64,000 bases of DNA. It comes from UBA1715 sp045600045. GTDB taxonomy: Bacteria > Bacteroidota > Bacteroidia > Bacteroidales > UBA1715. Numbering within the stretch: position 1 is the stretch's first letter; each line of letters opens with the position of its first letter. Shown here piece by piece: positions 1-8,969 of this stretch. The notes beneath the pieces are model-generated. The model did not search any database and was not told where the DNA came from. It saw only the letters and a program-made list of their open reading frames with translations. The stretch lies in the NCBI GenBank assembly GCA_045600045.1, contig JAZRXD010000063.1:1-64000 (forward strand), in the 5' to 3' direction. The translations under genes and the position numbers were made by a program.

Positions 1-142
1 TGTTGAAAAAGACAACAACATCCTTATTTCAACAAGCGACGGGTTCATCCAACCAATTGAGATTCAATTGGAAGGCAAAAAAAGAATGAACATCGACGAT
101 TTCAAACGTGGATTTTCATTCAACGAAACAACGCTTTTATAG
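1..142 (+). CDS. fmt: Methionyl-tRNA formyltransferase, C-terminal end only (partial)
   Basis: Only the last 46 codons are present; the reading frame enters from the left edge (first full codon at base 2) and stops with TAG at 140-142. The tail contains IEIQLEGKKRMNIDDFKRGF, which matches the conserved end of the Fmt C-terminal tRNA-binding domain (pattern LQLxGKKRMxxxxFLRG). Fmt adds a formyl group from 10-formyl-tetrahydrofolate to Met-tRNA(fMet) for translation initiation. The catalytic domain lies outside the window, so the call rests on the tail motif. Confidence 0.8.
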   Translation, partial: VEKDNNILISTSDGFIQPIEIQLEGKKRMNIDDFKRGFSFNETTLL

Positions 143-186
143 CGGTTTTCAACAATCAACAAACAACCTTTTGTTTATATTTCATT

Positions 187-217
187 TTTGGAGCAACCAA
201 AGAGTTGATTATTTTTG
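187..217 (+). promoter_or_regulatory. Bacteroidetes-type promoter of dnaB
   Basis: TTTG at 187-190 and TATTTTTG (TAnnTTTG) at 210-217 are separated by 19 bases, the spacing expected for the Bacteroidetes primary sigma factor. The ATG at 239 follows by about 20 bases. An in-frame TTG at 215 lies inside the -7 box and therefore is not the start codon. Confidence 0.65.
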
Positions 218-238
218 TCTCCGATAAAAAAACAAGAA

Positions 239-1816
239 ATGGCAAAGAATAATTACCAACGTGAAGTTGAAGTCCATGTCAATTACGACGGAAAAACTCC
301 GCCGTTTTCGGAGACATTGGAAGAATCTGTTTTGGGACAACTTATGATTAACAGCGACGCCATATCCGACGTTATGAATCTGCTTAATAAAAAAGAAATA
401 TTTTACGTTCCAAAACACCAAATAATTTTTGAATCAATGTCTGAATTGGCGAAACAAAACGAGCCAATCACATTAGTCACCACTATAGAACAACTACAAA
501 GCAAGGAAGAACTCGACAAGGTTGGCGGAGCGTCGTACATCACCGACCTTTCAATGAAAGTTTCTTCGTCGGCAAATATTGAAAACCATGCAAAACTGTT
601 GGTTCAAAAATACATTCAACGTGAACTAATCCGCGTTTCTTCTCAAATTTGCGAAAAAGCTTTCGATCCAGCATGCCAATTAGCCGATTTGACCGACACC
701 GCCGAACGCGAAATTCTTTCGGTTACCGACCAAAGCCTTCAAAAAAAATCAATTGTCAGCATTGACAAAATCGCGCCAAGCGTATACGACCACTTTATTG
801 AAGCAAGTAAAGACAAACGTGATTTCACTGGAGTCCCATCTGGATTCACAGCCCTTGACCGCATTACAGCAGGATGGCAACCAGGTAGTATGATTGTACT
901 GGCAGCCCGACCAGGTATGGGTAAAACAGCTTTCGTTCTAACCATGATACGCAACATGGCTATAGATTACAATATTCCTGTTGGTATGTTTTCGTTGGAA
1001 ATGAGCTGCGAACAATTAGCAACGCGTCTTTTCGTTGGCGAAGCCGAAATCAAACAACTCGATTTACAAACCGGGAAAATCACCACAGCGGATATAGGCA
1101 AATTAAGTTCTGCCAAAGAAAAACTTTCTGCTGCTCCTATTTATTTGGATGATACTCCCGGACTTTCAATTTTCGAATTCCGTTCAAAATGCCGACGACT
1201 TGTCGAAAAATACAAAGTTCAATGCATTGTAGTCGATTACCTTCAGTTGATGACCGCATCGGGAAGTTTCAGCCGTGAACAGGAAGTTAGTACCATTTCG
1301 CGACAAATCAAATCCGTAGCTATGGAACTAAAAATTCCAATCATCGCATTGGCCCAATTGAACCGTGGTATTGAAGGACGACAAAACAATGATAAAAAGC
1401 CACGTCTTTCCGACCTTCGTGAATCGGGAGCTATCGAACAAGATGCCGATTTGGTAATGTTCATCCACCGTGAAGCAAAAGCTATCGGAAGCAACAATAA
1501 CGTAAATGGCGAAGATATTTCAAGAAATGCACAAATAATTGTTGCCAAGAACCGTCATGGTGCCAGCGACGACGTAGATTTGCTATTTATTGGCGAATAC
1601 ATGAAATTCATCGACAAAACCGATTCTCCAACAATGCCAAATGCGGAATTCTATGCAAATCAAGATGCTGAACAAACATCATTTATGGAATTTGCTTCAA
1701 AACTTAATTCATCCAATCTAAATGACTCAGGTGATCCTTTTGCAATAAATTTAAATTCAAACAAATCAGCTGATCCTCTCGGAGGAAACAGCAACACAGA
1801 GCAAACCCCTTTTTAA
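239..1816 (+). CDS. dnaB: Replicative DNA helicase DnaB
   Basis: Hexameric helicase that unwinds DNA ahead of the replication fork. The N-terminal domain (SETLEESVLGQLM region, residues about 25-125) is followed by the RecA-like DnaB C-terminal domain (about 190-470). It has Walker A ARPGMGKTAF, the segment FSLEMS, Walker B IVVDYLQLM, and the arginine-rich motif AKNRHG. The 525-residue length is normal for Bacteroidetes DnaB. The last 50 residues are low-complexity and rich in Asn and Ser. I chose ATG 239 because the in-frame TTG upstream lies in the promoter. The stop shares one base with the next ATG (TAATG), so the two genes are probably translationally coupled. Confidence 0.95.
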   Translation: MAKNNYQREVEVHVNYDGKTPPFSETLEESVLGQLMINSDAISDVMNLLNKKEIFYVPKHQIIFESMSELAKQNEPITLVTTIEQLQSKEELDKVGGASYITDLSMKVSSSANIENHAKLLVQKYIQRELIRVSSQICEKAFDPACQLADLTDTAEREILSVTDQSLQKKSIVSIDKIAPSVYDHFIEASKDKRDFTGVPSGFTALDRITAGWQPGSMIVLAARPGMGKTAFVLTMIRNMAIDYNIPVGMFSLEMSCEQLATRLFVGEAEIKQLDLQTGKITTADIGKLSSAKEKLSAAPIYLDDTPGLSIFEFRSKCRRLVEKYKVQCIVVDYLQLMTASGSFSREQEVSTISRQIKSVAMELKIPIIALAQLNRGIEGRQNNDKKPRLSDLRESGAIEQDADLVMFIHREAKAIGSNNNVNGEDISRNAQIIVAKNRHGASDDVDLLFIGEYMKFIDKTDSPTMPNAEFYANQDAEQTSFMEFASKLNSSNLNDSGDPFAINLNSNKSADPLGGNSNTEQTPF

Positions 1817-3072
1817 TGAAAAAAATAATCACAGTCATATTATTTGCGTTTTGTAGCCAATTTTGCTCCGCTTTTGGCTTTTTGATTCCTATGGACGATA
1901 GTCAAAAGAATCATCTAAAAGCTTATGGCATAGCATATTGGGTATTACAAAACAACATTACTATTGACTGGCTATTGAATTACCGTGGAGGTAGTTTCTT
2001 AATGGAATATAATCCCGACATTAAAAATGAATGCGACATTCGTGGAGTTTCCTACGAAATAATTCCCGATGTAAAAATCTCGTCAATCCTTACCGAAGTT
2101 TCGGCTGACGATGTTAATATGGATGCCGTGAAACTTGAAAAAGCACCCAAAATGGCAGTTTATTCACCTAAGGACAAATTACCTTGGGACGATGCTGTAA
2201 CACTTGCCCTCACCTATGCAGAAATTCCATACACTGTTATTTATGACGGCGAAATCGTACATGGAGAACTTGCGAAATATGATTGGTTGCATATGCACCA
2301 CGAAGATTTTACCGGACAATACGGAAAATTCTACGCAAGCTACAAAAACGCACAATGGTATCGCGACCAACAACGAAATGCCGAAGCGGAAGCTCACTCC
2401 TACGGATTTTCAAAAGTTTCCGACTTAAAATTGTACGTGGCAAAAACTATCAAAGCATACGTTGAAAATGGCGGTTTCCTTTTTGCCATGTGCTCGGGTG
2501 CCGATTCTTTCGACATAGCATTAGCAGCCGAAAATGTAGATATTTGTGAAAGTATGTTCGACGGAGACCCCGCCGATCCACAAGCACAACAAAAACTTGA
2601 TTTCAACAATTGCCTGGCGTTTCAAAACTTCACACTACGAAGAAATCCGCTTGAATACGAATATTCCGACATTGATGTGACGGAAACTCGTACTGTCAAC
2701 GAAAACGCAGACTTTTTCACATTATTCGAATTTTCAGCAAAATGGGATCCTGTTCCGACAATGCTGTGCCAAAACCACACAAACGTAATCAAAGGTTTTA
2801 TGGGACAAACTACGGCATTCAACGAAAATCTTATAAAACCAACTACAATAATAATGGGCGAACTTAAATCGGCCAAAGAAGCCCGATATATTCACGGAAC
2901 ATACGGGAAAGGAACGTGGACATTTTACGGAGGACACGATCCCGAAGACTACAGGCACTACGTTGGCGACCAACCAACTAATCTCGACAATCATAAAAAT
3001 TCACCTGGCTACCGTTTGATTTTGAACAACGTGCTGTTTCCCGCAGCTAAAAAGAAAAAACAAAAAACCTAA
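1816..3072 (+). CDS. Exported protein of unknown function, coupled to dnaB
   Basis: 418 residues with a clear signal peptide (MKKIITVILFAFCSQFCSAF). The mature part opens with a segment LIPMDDSQKNHLKAYGIAYW. I recognise this as a conserved Bacteroidetes protein that I recall being labelled asparagine synthetase B in some databases. I see neither the N-terminal catalytic Cys nor the PP-loop of real AsnB, so I do not support that function. A later segment (HGTYGKGTWTFYGGHDPEDY, about residues 360-380), the earlier FAMCSGADSFD and the general plan suggest a glutamine-amidotransferase-like or ThuA-like fold, but this is inference. The start overlaps the dnaB stop by one base. A Bacteroidetes-type promoter for the next gene follows immediately, which ends this transcription unit. 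Confidence 0.75.
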   Translation: MKKIITVILFAFCSQFCSAFGFLIPMDDSQKNHLKAYGIAYWVLQNNITIDWLLNYRGGSFLMEYNPDIKNECDIRGVSYEIIPDVKISSILTEVSADDVNMDAVKLEKAPKMAVYSPKDKLPWDDAVTLALTYAEIPYTVIYDGEIVHGELAKYDWLHMHHEDFTGQYGKFYASYKNAQWYRDQQRNAEAEAHSYGFSKVSDLKLYVAKTIKAYVENGGFLFAMCSGADSFDIALAAENVDICESMFDGDPADPQAQQKLDFNNCLAFQNFTLRRNPLEYEYSDIDVTETRTVNENADFFTLFEFSAKWDPVPTMLCQNHTNVIKGFMGQTTAFNENLIKPTTIIMGELKSAKEARYIHGTYGKGTWTFYGGHDPEDYRHYVGDQPTNLDNHKNSPGYRLILNNVLFPAAKKKKQKT

Positions 3073-3083
3073 CGGTCAATCCT

Positions 3084-3114
3084 TTTGCTATTAATACAAA
3101 AAAAACTACATTTG
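3084..3114 (+). promoter_or_regulatory. Promoter of dnaX, with almost no 5' leader
   Basis: TTTG at 3084-3087, 19 bases, then TACATTTG at 3107-3114. The dnaX ATG is at 3122, only 7 bases after the -7 box. The transcript would start at or within a few bases of the start codon, so the mRNA is probably leaderless or nearly so. Confidence 0.65.
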
Positions 3115-3121
3115 TAGTGTT

Positions 3122-4576
3122 ATGGAGAATTTTATAGTATCAGCACGAAAATACCGTCCAGCAACGTTTGCGACAGTAATTGGCCAAGAGTCAATTACAC
3201 GTACGTTGAAAAATTCCATTTCTTCGGGACATCTTGGACAAGCCTATTTGTTTTGCGGACCTCGCGGTGTCGGTAAAACAACTTGCGCTCGTATTTTCGC
3301 AAAAACTATAAACTGCCAAAACTTAACCGCCGAAGTCGAAGCCTGCAACGAATGTGAATCTTGTAAATCATTCGACGCTTCTGCTTCATTCAATGTTGTG
3401 GAACTTGATGCAGCATCAAACAACTCGGTTGAAGACATCCGCCAATTGATTGACCAAGTTCGAATACCGCCGCAAGTAGGAAAATATAGTGTTTACATAA
3501 TCGACGAGGTTCACATGCTTTCTTCGAGTGCATTCAATGCATTTCTAAAAACATTGGAAGAACCGCCACGTCATGCTATTTTCATTTTGGCAACAACGGA
3601 AAAACACAAAATCCTACCTACCATTCTTTCCCGTTGCCAGATTTTTGATTTCAACAGAATTCAAATCGATGACATTACAAAACATCTTGCAAATGTTGCC
3701 CAAAAAGAAAATGTGTATATAGAACCAGAAGCACTAAACGTTATTGCAACAAAAGCAAGCGGCGGACTTCGTGACGCACTTTCAATATTCGACCAAATTG
3801 TCAGTTTTTCTGGGAAAAACGTCACTTATCAAAGCACAATCGAAAACTTGAATGTGCTTGACTATGAGTATTTCTTCAAAATGACCGACTTTTTCCTAAA
3901 TTCCGACTATGCTTCGTCGCTAGTTACTTTTGATGAAATTCTGAACAAAGGTTTTGACGATAGAAATTTCCTTTTAGGTTTATGCAGTCATTTTAGAGAT
4001 TTGCTCGTAAGCAAAGATCCTAAAACACTACCGTTGTTGGAAGTGAGCGAATCAACAAAAACACGGTATTCGGAACAAGCGAAAAAATGTCCGTTGGATT
4101 TTCTTTTTGCAGCCCTTGACTTAGCTCAGAAATTTGACGAAAAATACAAGGAAAGCAATAACAAGCGCTTACATATAGAATTGGCATTGTTGCAATTATG
4201 TAACATTCAAAAAAAAAAATCTAGCACTGTAAACGCTCCATCGGCACCTCAACCGAAACAACCGACAATTGTTTCCCGACCACAACAACAAACAAACAAT
4301 CCTACACCAAAACAAGAAGAAGTTGTTATAACAAAACCGGTTGATAAACCAAAAACTAATTTCATGTCCGATATTCTTTCGGGCAAAACAACTCCTCCTA
4401 CCACCGTTGTTTCAAAACCAACAATAAAACAGGAAGAACCCCAAATACAAGAACCCCAAGTTACTCAACCTGCAGCAAAACCTTTGATTTCTAACAAAGA
4501 TAGATTTGACGTTCTTTCCAAGGAAAATCCGTTGCTCGATAAATTGCGAAAACAATTTGACCTAAATCTTAATTAG
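3122..4576 (+). CDS. dnaX: DNA polymerase III subunit gamma/tau (clamp loader)
   Basis: AAA+ ATPase that drives loading of the beta clamp. Residues 1-365 hold the clamp-loader core: Walker A CGPRGVGKTTCAR (about residue 45), a zinc-binding set of cysteines (CQN, CNECESC, about 64-80), Walker B YIIDEVHMLS, sensor 1 FILATTEKHK, and sensor 2 GGLRDALS. The C-terminal third is Pro/Gln/Lys-rich linker, ending in a short tail. At 484 residues it is shorter than full tau proteins, so the polymerase-binding end may be reduced. ispE follows after a single base. Confidence 0.95.
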   Translation: MENFIVSARKYRPATFATVIGQESITRTLKNSISSGHLGQAYLFCGPRGVGKTTCARIFAKTINCQNLTAEVEACNECESCKSFDASASFNVVELDAASNNSVEDIRQLIDQVRIPPQVGKYSVYIIDEVHMLSSSAFNAFLKTLEEPPRHAIFILATTEKHKILPTILSRCQIFDFNRIQIDDITKHLANVAQKENVYIEPEALNVIATKASGGLRDALSIFDQIVSFSGKNVTYQSTIENLNVLDYEYFFKMTDFFLNSDYASSLVTFDEILNKGFDDRNFLLGLCSHFRDLLVSKDPKTLPLLEVSESTKTRYSEQAKKCPLDFLFAALDLAQKFDEKYKESNNKRLHIELALLQLCNIQKKKSSTVNAPSAPQPKQPTIVSRPQQQTNNPTPKQEEVVITKPVDKPKTNFMSDILSGKTTPPTTVVSKPTIKQEEPQIQEPQVTQPAAKPLISNKDRFDVLSKENPLLDKLRKQFDLNLN

Positions 4577-4577
4577 T

Positions 4578-5384
4578 ATGATTTGTTTTCCAAATGCAAA
4601 AATCAACATTGGTCTTCGTATAACCGAAAAAAGAAACGACGGATACCACAATATAGAAACAATATTCTACCCTGTCCACGGACTTTGCGATTGTCTTGAA
4701 TTCTTCGAATCCGATAAAGTTATATTTGAAAACGCTGGAATTCAAATTGATACGCCACCCGAAAAAAATTTATGTGTAAAAGCTTGGAATGTGTTTAACG
4801 CAAAATATAACATTCCTCCCATCCACATGGTGTTGTACAAACATATTCCGTTTGGTGGCGGTTTAGGTGGCGGTTCCGCCGATGCTTCGTTCCTACTTTC
4901 TGCTTTAAACAAATATTTTTCCATAGGCGCAAGCAACGAAGAATTAGAAAAAATGGCCGCATCTCTTGGTAGCGACTGTCCTTTTTTCATTCAAAATAAA
5001 CCTGTATTTGCCGAAGGTTTAGGCGAAATCTTTACCAAAACAAATCTTTCATTAAAAGGTTATTGGATTTTATTGGCAAAACCAAACGTAGCCGTTAGTA
5101 CGGCCGAAGCATATCGCGGTGCAACGCCAATGAAACAAGATAAAAAACTCTTCGATGAAATTTCCGACAATCCTATCCTTTGGAAAAACAACATTGAAAA
5201 TGATTTCGAAAAAACTGTTTTCTTAAATCATCCGGAAATAGCACAAATAAAAAAGCAAATCTACGATTTAGGAGCAATCTATGCGTCAATGAGCGGAAGC
5301 GGCGCCACAGTTTACGGCATTTTTGACCACGAAATTTACATTCCTGATTTCTTACCAACTATTTGGTTCGGGCAACTACAATAA
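4578..5384 (+). CDS. ispE: 4-diphosphocytidyl-2-C-methyl-D-erythritol kinase
   Basis: GHMP-family kinase of the MEP (non-mevalonate) isoprenoid pathway. It phosphorylates CDP-methylerythritol with ATP. The N-terminus (FPNAKINIGLRITEKRNDGYHNI) and the ATP-binding loop PFGGGLGGGSADASF (about residues 90-105) are typical, as is the late GSGATVYGIF motif. At 268 residues it matches the usual length. It starts one base after dnaX and is probably co-transcribed. Its last 9 bases overlap the convergent uvrB 3' end. Confidence 0.95.
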   Translation: MICFPNAKINIGLRITEKRNDGYHNIETIFYPVHGLCDCLEFFESDKVIFENAGIQIDTPPEKNLCVKAWNVFNAKYNIPPIHMVLYKHIPFGGGLGGGSADASFLLSALNKYFSIGASNEELEKMAASLGSDCPFFIQNKPVFAEGLGEIFTKTNLSLKGYWILLAKPNVAVSTAEAYRGATPMKQDKKLFDEISDNPILWKNNIENDFEKTVFLNHPEIAQIKKQIYDLGAIYASMSGSGATVYGIFDHEIYIPDFLPTIWFGQLQ

Positions 5385-7352
5385 TTTTTGTAATTCAAAC
5401 ATTTCGTCACGCAATTTTGCGGCAGTAGCAAAATCCATTTCTTTGGCGGCAGCTTCCATTTCCTTTTTCGTTTTTGCAATCAAAGCTTTTAAACTGTCTT
5501 TATTCATATATTTCACAACCGGATCTGCTGCAATGCCCGGTTTAACATCCTCGTCTTCTTTTTTAGCCAATGTACTGTCTATTGCCTTTACAATCTGCTT
5601 TGGTGTGATGTGATGTTCAGTATTGTAACGAATTTGTTTTTCACGACGGCGATTTGTTTCGTCTATCGTTTTCTGCATACTTTCGGTAATTGTATCGGCG
5701 TACATAATAACATGTCCGTTGACATTTCGTGCTGCACGTCCCGCCGTCTGCGTCAATGAACGTTCACAACGCAAAAATCCTTCTTTGTCGGCATCAAGAA
5801 TAGCTACCAACGAAACTTCAGGCAAATCCAACCCTTCACGTAACAAGTTCACACCGACAAGCACGTCAAAACCTCCTGCTCTAAGATTTTCAAGAATTTC
5901 CACTCGTTCCAAAGTATCAACATCGCTGTGAATATATGCGCTTTTCATTCCCAAACGTGTCAAGTATCGTTGTAACTCTTCCGCCATCCGTTTCGTCAAT
6001 GTCGTTACCAAAACACGTTCGTTTTTCTCTGTTCGTTTGTTTATTTCTTCTATCAAATCATCAATTTGATTTTCGGTCGGACGTACTTCAATTTCAGGAT
6101 CGAGCAAACCAGTCGGACGAATTACTTGGTCAACAACAACTCCTTCTGCTCGCTGTAATTCAAAATCGGCCGGCGTGGCACTCACATAAATCACTTGATT
6201 GCAAAGCGATTCAAATTCCTGAAAATTCAACGGACGGTTGTCCAATGCCGCCGGCAAACGGAATCCGTTGTCAACTAAATTGATTTTTCGTGAATGATCG
6301 CCTCCGTACATTCCGTGAATTTGCGGAATCGTCACGTGACTTTCATCTATCACCAACAAAAAATCTTTGGGCAAATAATCAAACAAACAATACGGACGGA
6401 CACCTTCAGCACGACCATCAAAATAACGGGAATAATTTTCGATTCCGGAACAATAACCAATTTCCTTTATCATTTCCAGATCATATTCAACACGTTCTTT
6501 CAGACGCTGTGCTTCCAAATGCTTGTCCACACTCTCAAGAAACGCAATCTGTTTCACCAAATCATCTTGAATATCACGAATTGCTTTTTCAAAACCACCT
6601 TTGCTTGTAATGAAAAGATTGGCTGGATAAATCACCGTTTCCTCCATAACATCAAGTGTTTTTCCTGTTTCCGGGTCGATTGCCGCCAACCGATCGATTT
6701 CGTTATCCCACATTTCTATGCGGATGGCATAATCGTGCGACGCTTCAAATACATCAATCGTGTCGCCTTTCACACGAAACGTTCCTCGCTTGAATTCCAA
6801 TTCGTTACGGGTATATAGATCGTCAACCAAATCACGAAGCAACACATCCTGCGCAATTTTTTGTCCAACATGCAGATGCAACGACCGTTCTTCGAAATTA
6901 TTCGGGTTTCCCATACCATAAATACATGATACAGAAGAAACTATAATAATATCCTGACGACCTGAAAGCAACGTGCTGGTTGTACTCAACCGCAATTTTT
7001 CCAATTCGTCGTTTATCGCCAAATCCTTTTCTATATACGTATTTGTTTGTGGAATATACGCCTCCGGCTGATAATAATCGTAATACGACACAAAATATTC
7101 CACTGCATTATTCGGAAAAAATTGTTTGAATTCATTATACAACTGTGCCGCCAACGTTTTGTTATGACTCAATATCAGCGTTGGTTTCTGAACTTTCTCA
7201 ATAACATTCGCAATCGTAAATGTTTTTCCCGATCCGGTAACACCCAACAAAACCTGATGTTTCGTTCCGTCAAGAACGCCTTCGGTCAGTTGACGAATGG
7301 CTTCCGGTTGGTCGCCCGTTGGTTTATATTTCGAAGTTAACGTGAATTCCAT
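5376..7352 (-). CDS. uvrB: Excinuclease ABC subunit B
   Basis: Damage-verification helicase of nucleotide excision repair. The N-terminus KYKPTGDQPEAI, Walker A GVTGSGKTFT, beta-hairpin segment YYDYYQPEAYIP, the DExH-type region IDESHVTIPQ, and the helicase motif TAGRAARN are present. The C-terminal UVR domain (final about 40 residues, EMDFATAAKLRDEM) binds UvrC. I chose the ATG giving MEFTLTSKYKP (658 residues). An in-frame TTG four codons upstream sits in a likely -7 box (TATTATTG) and is rejected. The 3' end overlaps ispE by 9 bases and no terminator is visible between them. Confidence 0.95.
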   Translation of the reverse strand: MEFTLTSKYKPTGDQPEAIRQLTEGVLDGTKHQVLLGVTGSGKTFTIANVIEKVQKPTLILSHNKTLAAQLYNEFKQFFPNNAVEYFVSYYDYYQPEAYIPQTNTYIEKDLAINDELEKLRLSTTSTLLSGRQDIIIVSSVSCIYGMGNPNNFEERSLHLHVGQKIAQDVLLRDLVDDLYTRNELEFKRGTFRVKGDTIDVFEASHDYAIRIEMWDNEIDRLAAIDPETGKTLDVMEETVIYPANLFITSKGGFEKAIRDIQDDLVKQIAFLESVDKHLEAQRLKERVEYDLEMIKEIGYCSGIENYSRYFDGRAEGVRPYCLFDYLPKDFLLVIDESHVTIPQIHGMYGGDHSRKINLVDNGFRLPAALDNRPLNFQEFESLCNQVIYVSATPADFELQRAEGVVVDQVIRPTGLLDPEIEVRPTENQIDDLIEEINKRTEKNERVLVTTLTKRMAEELQRYLTRLGMKSAYIHSDVDTLERVEILENLRAGGFDVLVGVNLLREGLDLPEVSLVAILDADKEGFLRCERSLTQTAGRAARNVNGHVIMYADTITESMQKTIDETNRRREKQIRYNTEHHITPKQIVKAIDSTLAKKEDEDVKPGIAADPVVKYMNKDSLKALIAKTKKEMEAAAKEMDFATAAKLRDEMFELQKLL

Positions 7353-7400
7353 AATGCAACGCAATAATACAAAATTTCGCTATAATTCATCATTCTCGTA

Positions 7401-7429
7401 TTGGTATAAATCTAAATTGAGTACCTTTG
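7401..7429 (+). promoter_or_regulatory. Promoter of the polyene-like cassette
   Basis: TTG at 7401-7403, 18 bases, then TACCTTTG at 7422-7429. The ATG at 7448 follows by 18 bases. Another in-frame TTG (7427) lies inside the -7 box. Confidence 0.65.
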
Positions 7430-7447
7430 CGACAAAGACTTACAGGT

Positions 7448-8533
7448 ATGGAATTACAATCTCCTCAAAAAGAAATTTATGCGAAAGAACGTTTTAGTGC
7501 CTTGCAGGCTCAACGTCTAGCTCAAGAAATAGCATTCGGCCCTATTGTTTTCCAAGTTTCACGTTTGATGGTGAAATTCGGCATTTTTAAAATGTTGGAC
7601 GACAACAAAAACGGTCTTACAATGGACGAAATCGTTGAAAAGACTAAGCTGTCGCGTTACGCCGTACAATGTTTACTTGAATCTTCGTTGACTATCGGCA
7701 CGATTCTTTTAAAAGATGAAAAATTCCTTCTTGCAAAAGCAGGTTGGTTCCTCATCCACGATGACATGGCACGTGTGAATATGGACTTCAACCACGATGT
7801 GAACTATCTTGGCCTTTTCAATCTTGAAGAAGCTTTGGTAAATGGTAAACCTGAAGGTTTGAAAGTTTTCGGAACGTGGAAAACGATTTACGAAGGTCTT
7901 TCTCAATTACCAAAACAAGTACAAAAAAGTTGGTTCGGTTTCGACCATTTTTATTCTGATAATTCATTCCAACAAGCATTGGAAATTGTGTTTGCAAACC
8001 AACCCAAAACATTGCTCGATGTTGGTGGAAACACCGGCCGTTGGGCTTTGCAATGCGTAGGATTCAACAACAATGTGAAAGTCACAATTATGGACTTACC
8101 ACAACAATTGGAAATGATGCGAGCACAAACAAAAGATTTACCTGGCGCCGACAGAATTTTCGGTCATGGTGCTGATTTGCTTGACGAAAAAGTTCCGTTT
8201 CCTACGAATTTCGATGCAATTTGGATGAGTCAATTCCTTGATTGTTTCTCCGAATCGGAAGTTACAAGCATTCTTACCCGTGCTGCAAAATCAATGAACA
8301 AAGACAGTAAATTGTACATAATGGAAACATTATGGGATCGTCAACGTTTTGAAACTGCATCGTACTGCTTGGCTCAAATCAGTTTGTATTTCACGGCTTT
8401 GGCTAACGGAAATTCAAAAATGTATTATTCGGGCGACATGATTCGCTGCGTTGAAAAAGCAGGACTTCAAGTAGAAAAAATCCACGACGGCCTCGGTTTA
8501 GGACATAGCATTATCGTCTGCAAATTGAAATAA
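7448..8533 (+). CDS. SAM-dependent O-methyltransferase-type protein
   Basis: 361 residues. The N-terminal half is a winged-helix dimerisation domain (segment GLTMDEIVEKTKLSRYAVQC). The C-terminal half is a class I methyltransferase with SAM motif I LLDVGGNTGRWALQ (about residue 195) and the IWMSQFLDCF segment. The plan matches the plant/bacterial O-methyltransferase family that includes BchU (bacteriochlorophyllide C20 methyltransferase), members of which I recall in flexirubin/aryl-polyene clusters. It is the first gene of a tight five-gene run: the next start is one base after its stop. I infer that it methylates an aromatic or polyene product; the substrate is unknown. Confidence 0.8.
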   Translation: MELQSPQKEIYAKERFSALQAQRLAQEIAFGPIVFQVSRLMVKFGIFKMLDDNKNGLTMDEIVEKTKLSRYAVQCLLESSLTIGTILLKDEKFLLAKAGWFLIHDDMARVNMDFNHDVNYLGLFNLEEALVNGKPEGLKVFGTWKTIYEGLSQLPKQVQKSWFGFDHFYSDNSFQQALEIVFANQPKTLLDVGGNTGRWALQCVGFNNNVKVTIMDLPQQLEMMRAQTKDLPGADRIFGHGADLLDEKVPFPTNFDAIWMSQFLDCFSESEVTSILTRAAKSMNKDSKLYIMETLWDRQRFETASYCLAQISLYFTALANGNSKMYYSGDMIRCVEKAGLQVEKIHDGLGLGHSIIVCKLK

Positions 8534-8534
8534 T

Positions 8535-8969
8535 ATGACAGAAATTCCAATTTTAGACCTTATTCCGCAACGTCCGCCATTTGTTATGGTTGACAAATTA
8601 ACTTCATTTGAAGGAAAAATCGCATCAACCCGATTCGAAGTTAAAAAAGACAACATCATGCTTGGCGACGACTGCAAACTTTCTGCTGGTGGAATTGTTG
8701 AAAATATGGCTCAAACATGCGCCGCAAGAATTGGCTATATCAATAAGTTTATGGAATCCAAAACTGTGAAAATCGGTGTGATTGGTTCCATTAAAAATCT
8801 TACAATCTACAGTTTCCCGAATGTTGGCGATGTGTTGACGACAACTGTTGAAGAAACATTCAGCGGAATGTTGAATATGACACTTTTAAACGCAAAAATC
8901 GAGTGTAACAATAACCTTGTTGCAGAATGCGAAATAAAAGTCGCCTTAACCGACCAAGAAAGTAAATAA
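8535..8969 (+). CDS. Hot-dog fold 3-hydroxyacyl-ACP dehydratase-like protein
   Basis: 144 residues, FabZ-like. In FabZ the catalytic pair is His in LPHRxPF and Glu further on. Here the first motif reads IPQRPPFVMVD, so the His position is Gln, while the Glu is kept in GIVENMAQTCAARIGYI. Proteins of this type occur in Bacteroidetes polyene-pigment clusters. The lost His means either a different mechanism or a non-catalytic role such as product binding. The stop overlaps the next ATG by one base (TAATG). Confidence 0.8.
   Translation: MTEIPILDLIPQRPPFVMVDKLTSFEGKIASTRFEVKKDNIMLGDDCKLSAGGIVENMAQTCAARIGYINKFMESKTVKIGVIGSIKNLTIYSFPNVGDVLTTTVEETFSGMLNMTLLNAKIECNNNLVAECEIKVALTDQESK

Noticed and set aside
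215..238. TTG start extending DnaB by eight residues
   Set aside because: The TTG is part of the -7 promoter box TATTTTTG, so it is upstream of or at the transcription start.
1816..3072. Asparagine synthetase B
   Set aside because: No N-terminal nucleophile Cys after processing, no PP-loop, and a signal peptide that an AsnB would not have.
7353..7364. Upstream TTG start for uvrB
   Set aside because: It lies in a TATTATTG box and adds residues absent from UvrB proteins.
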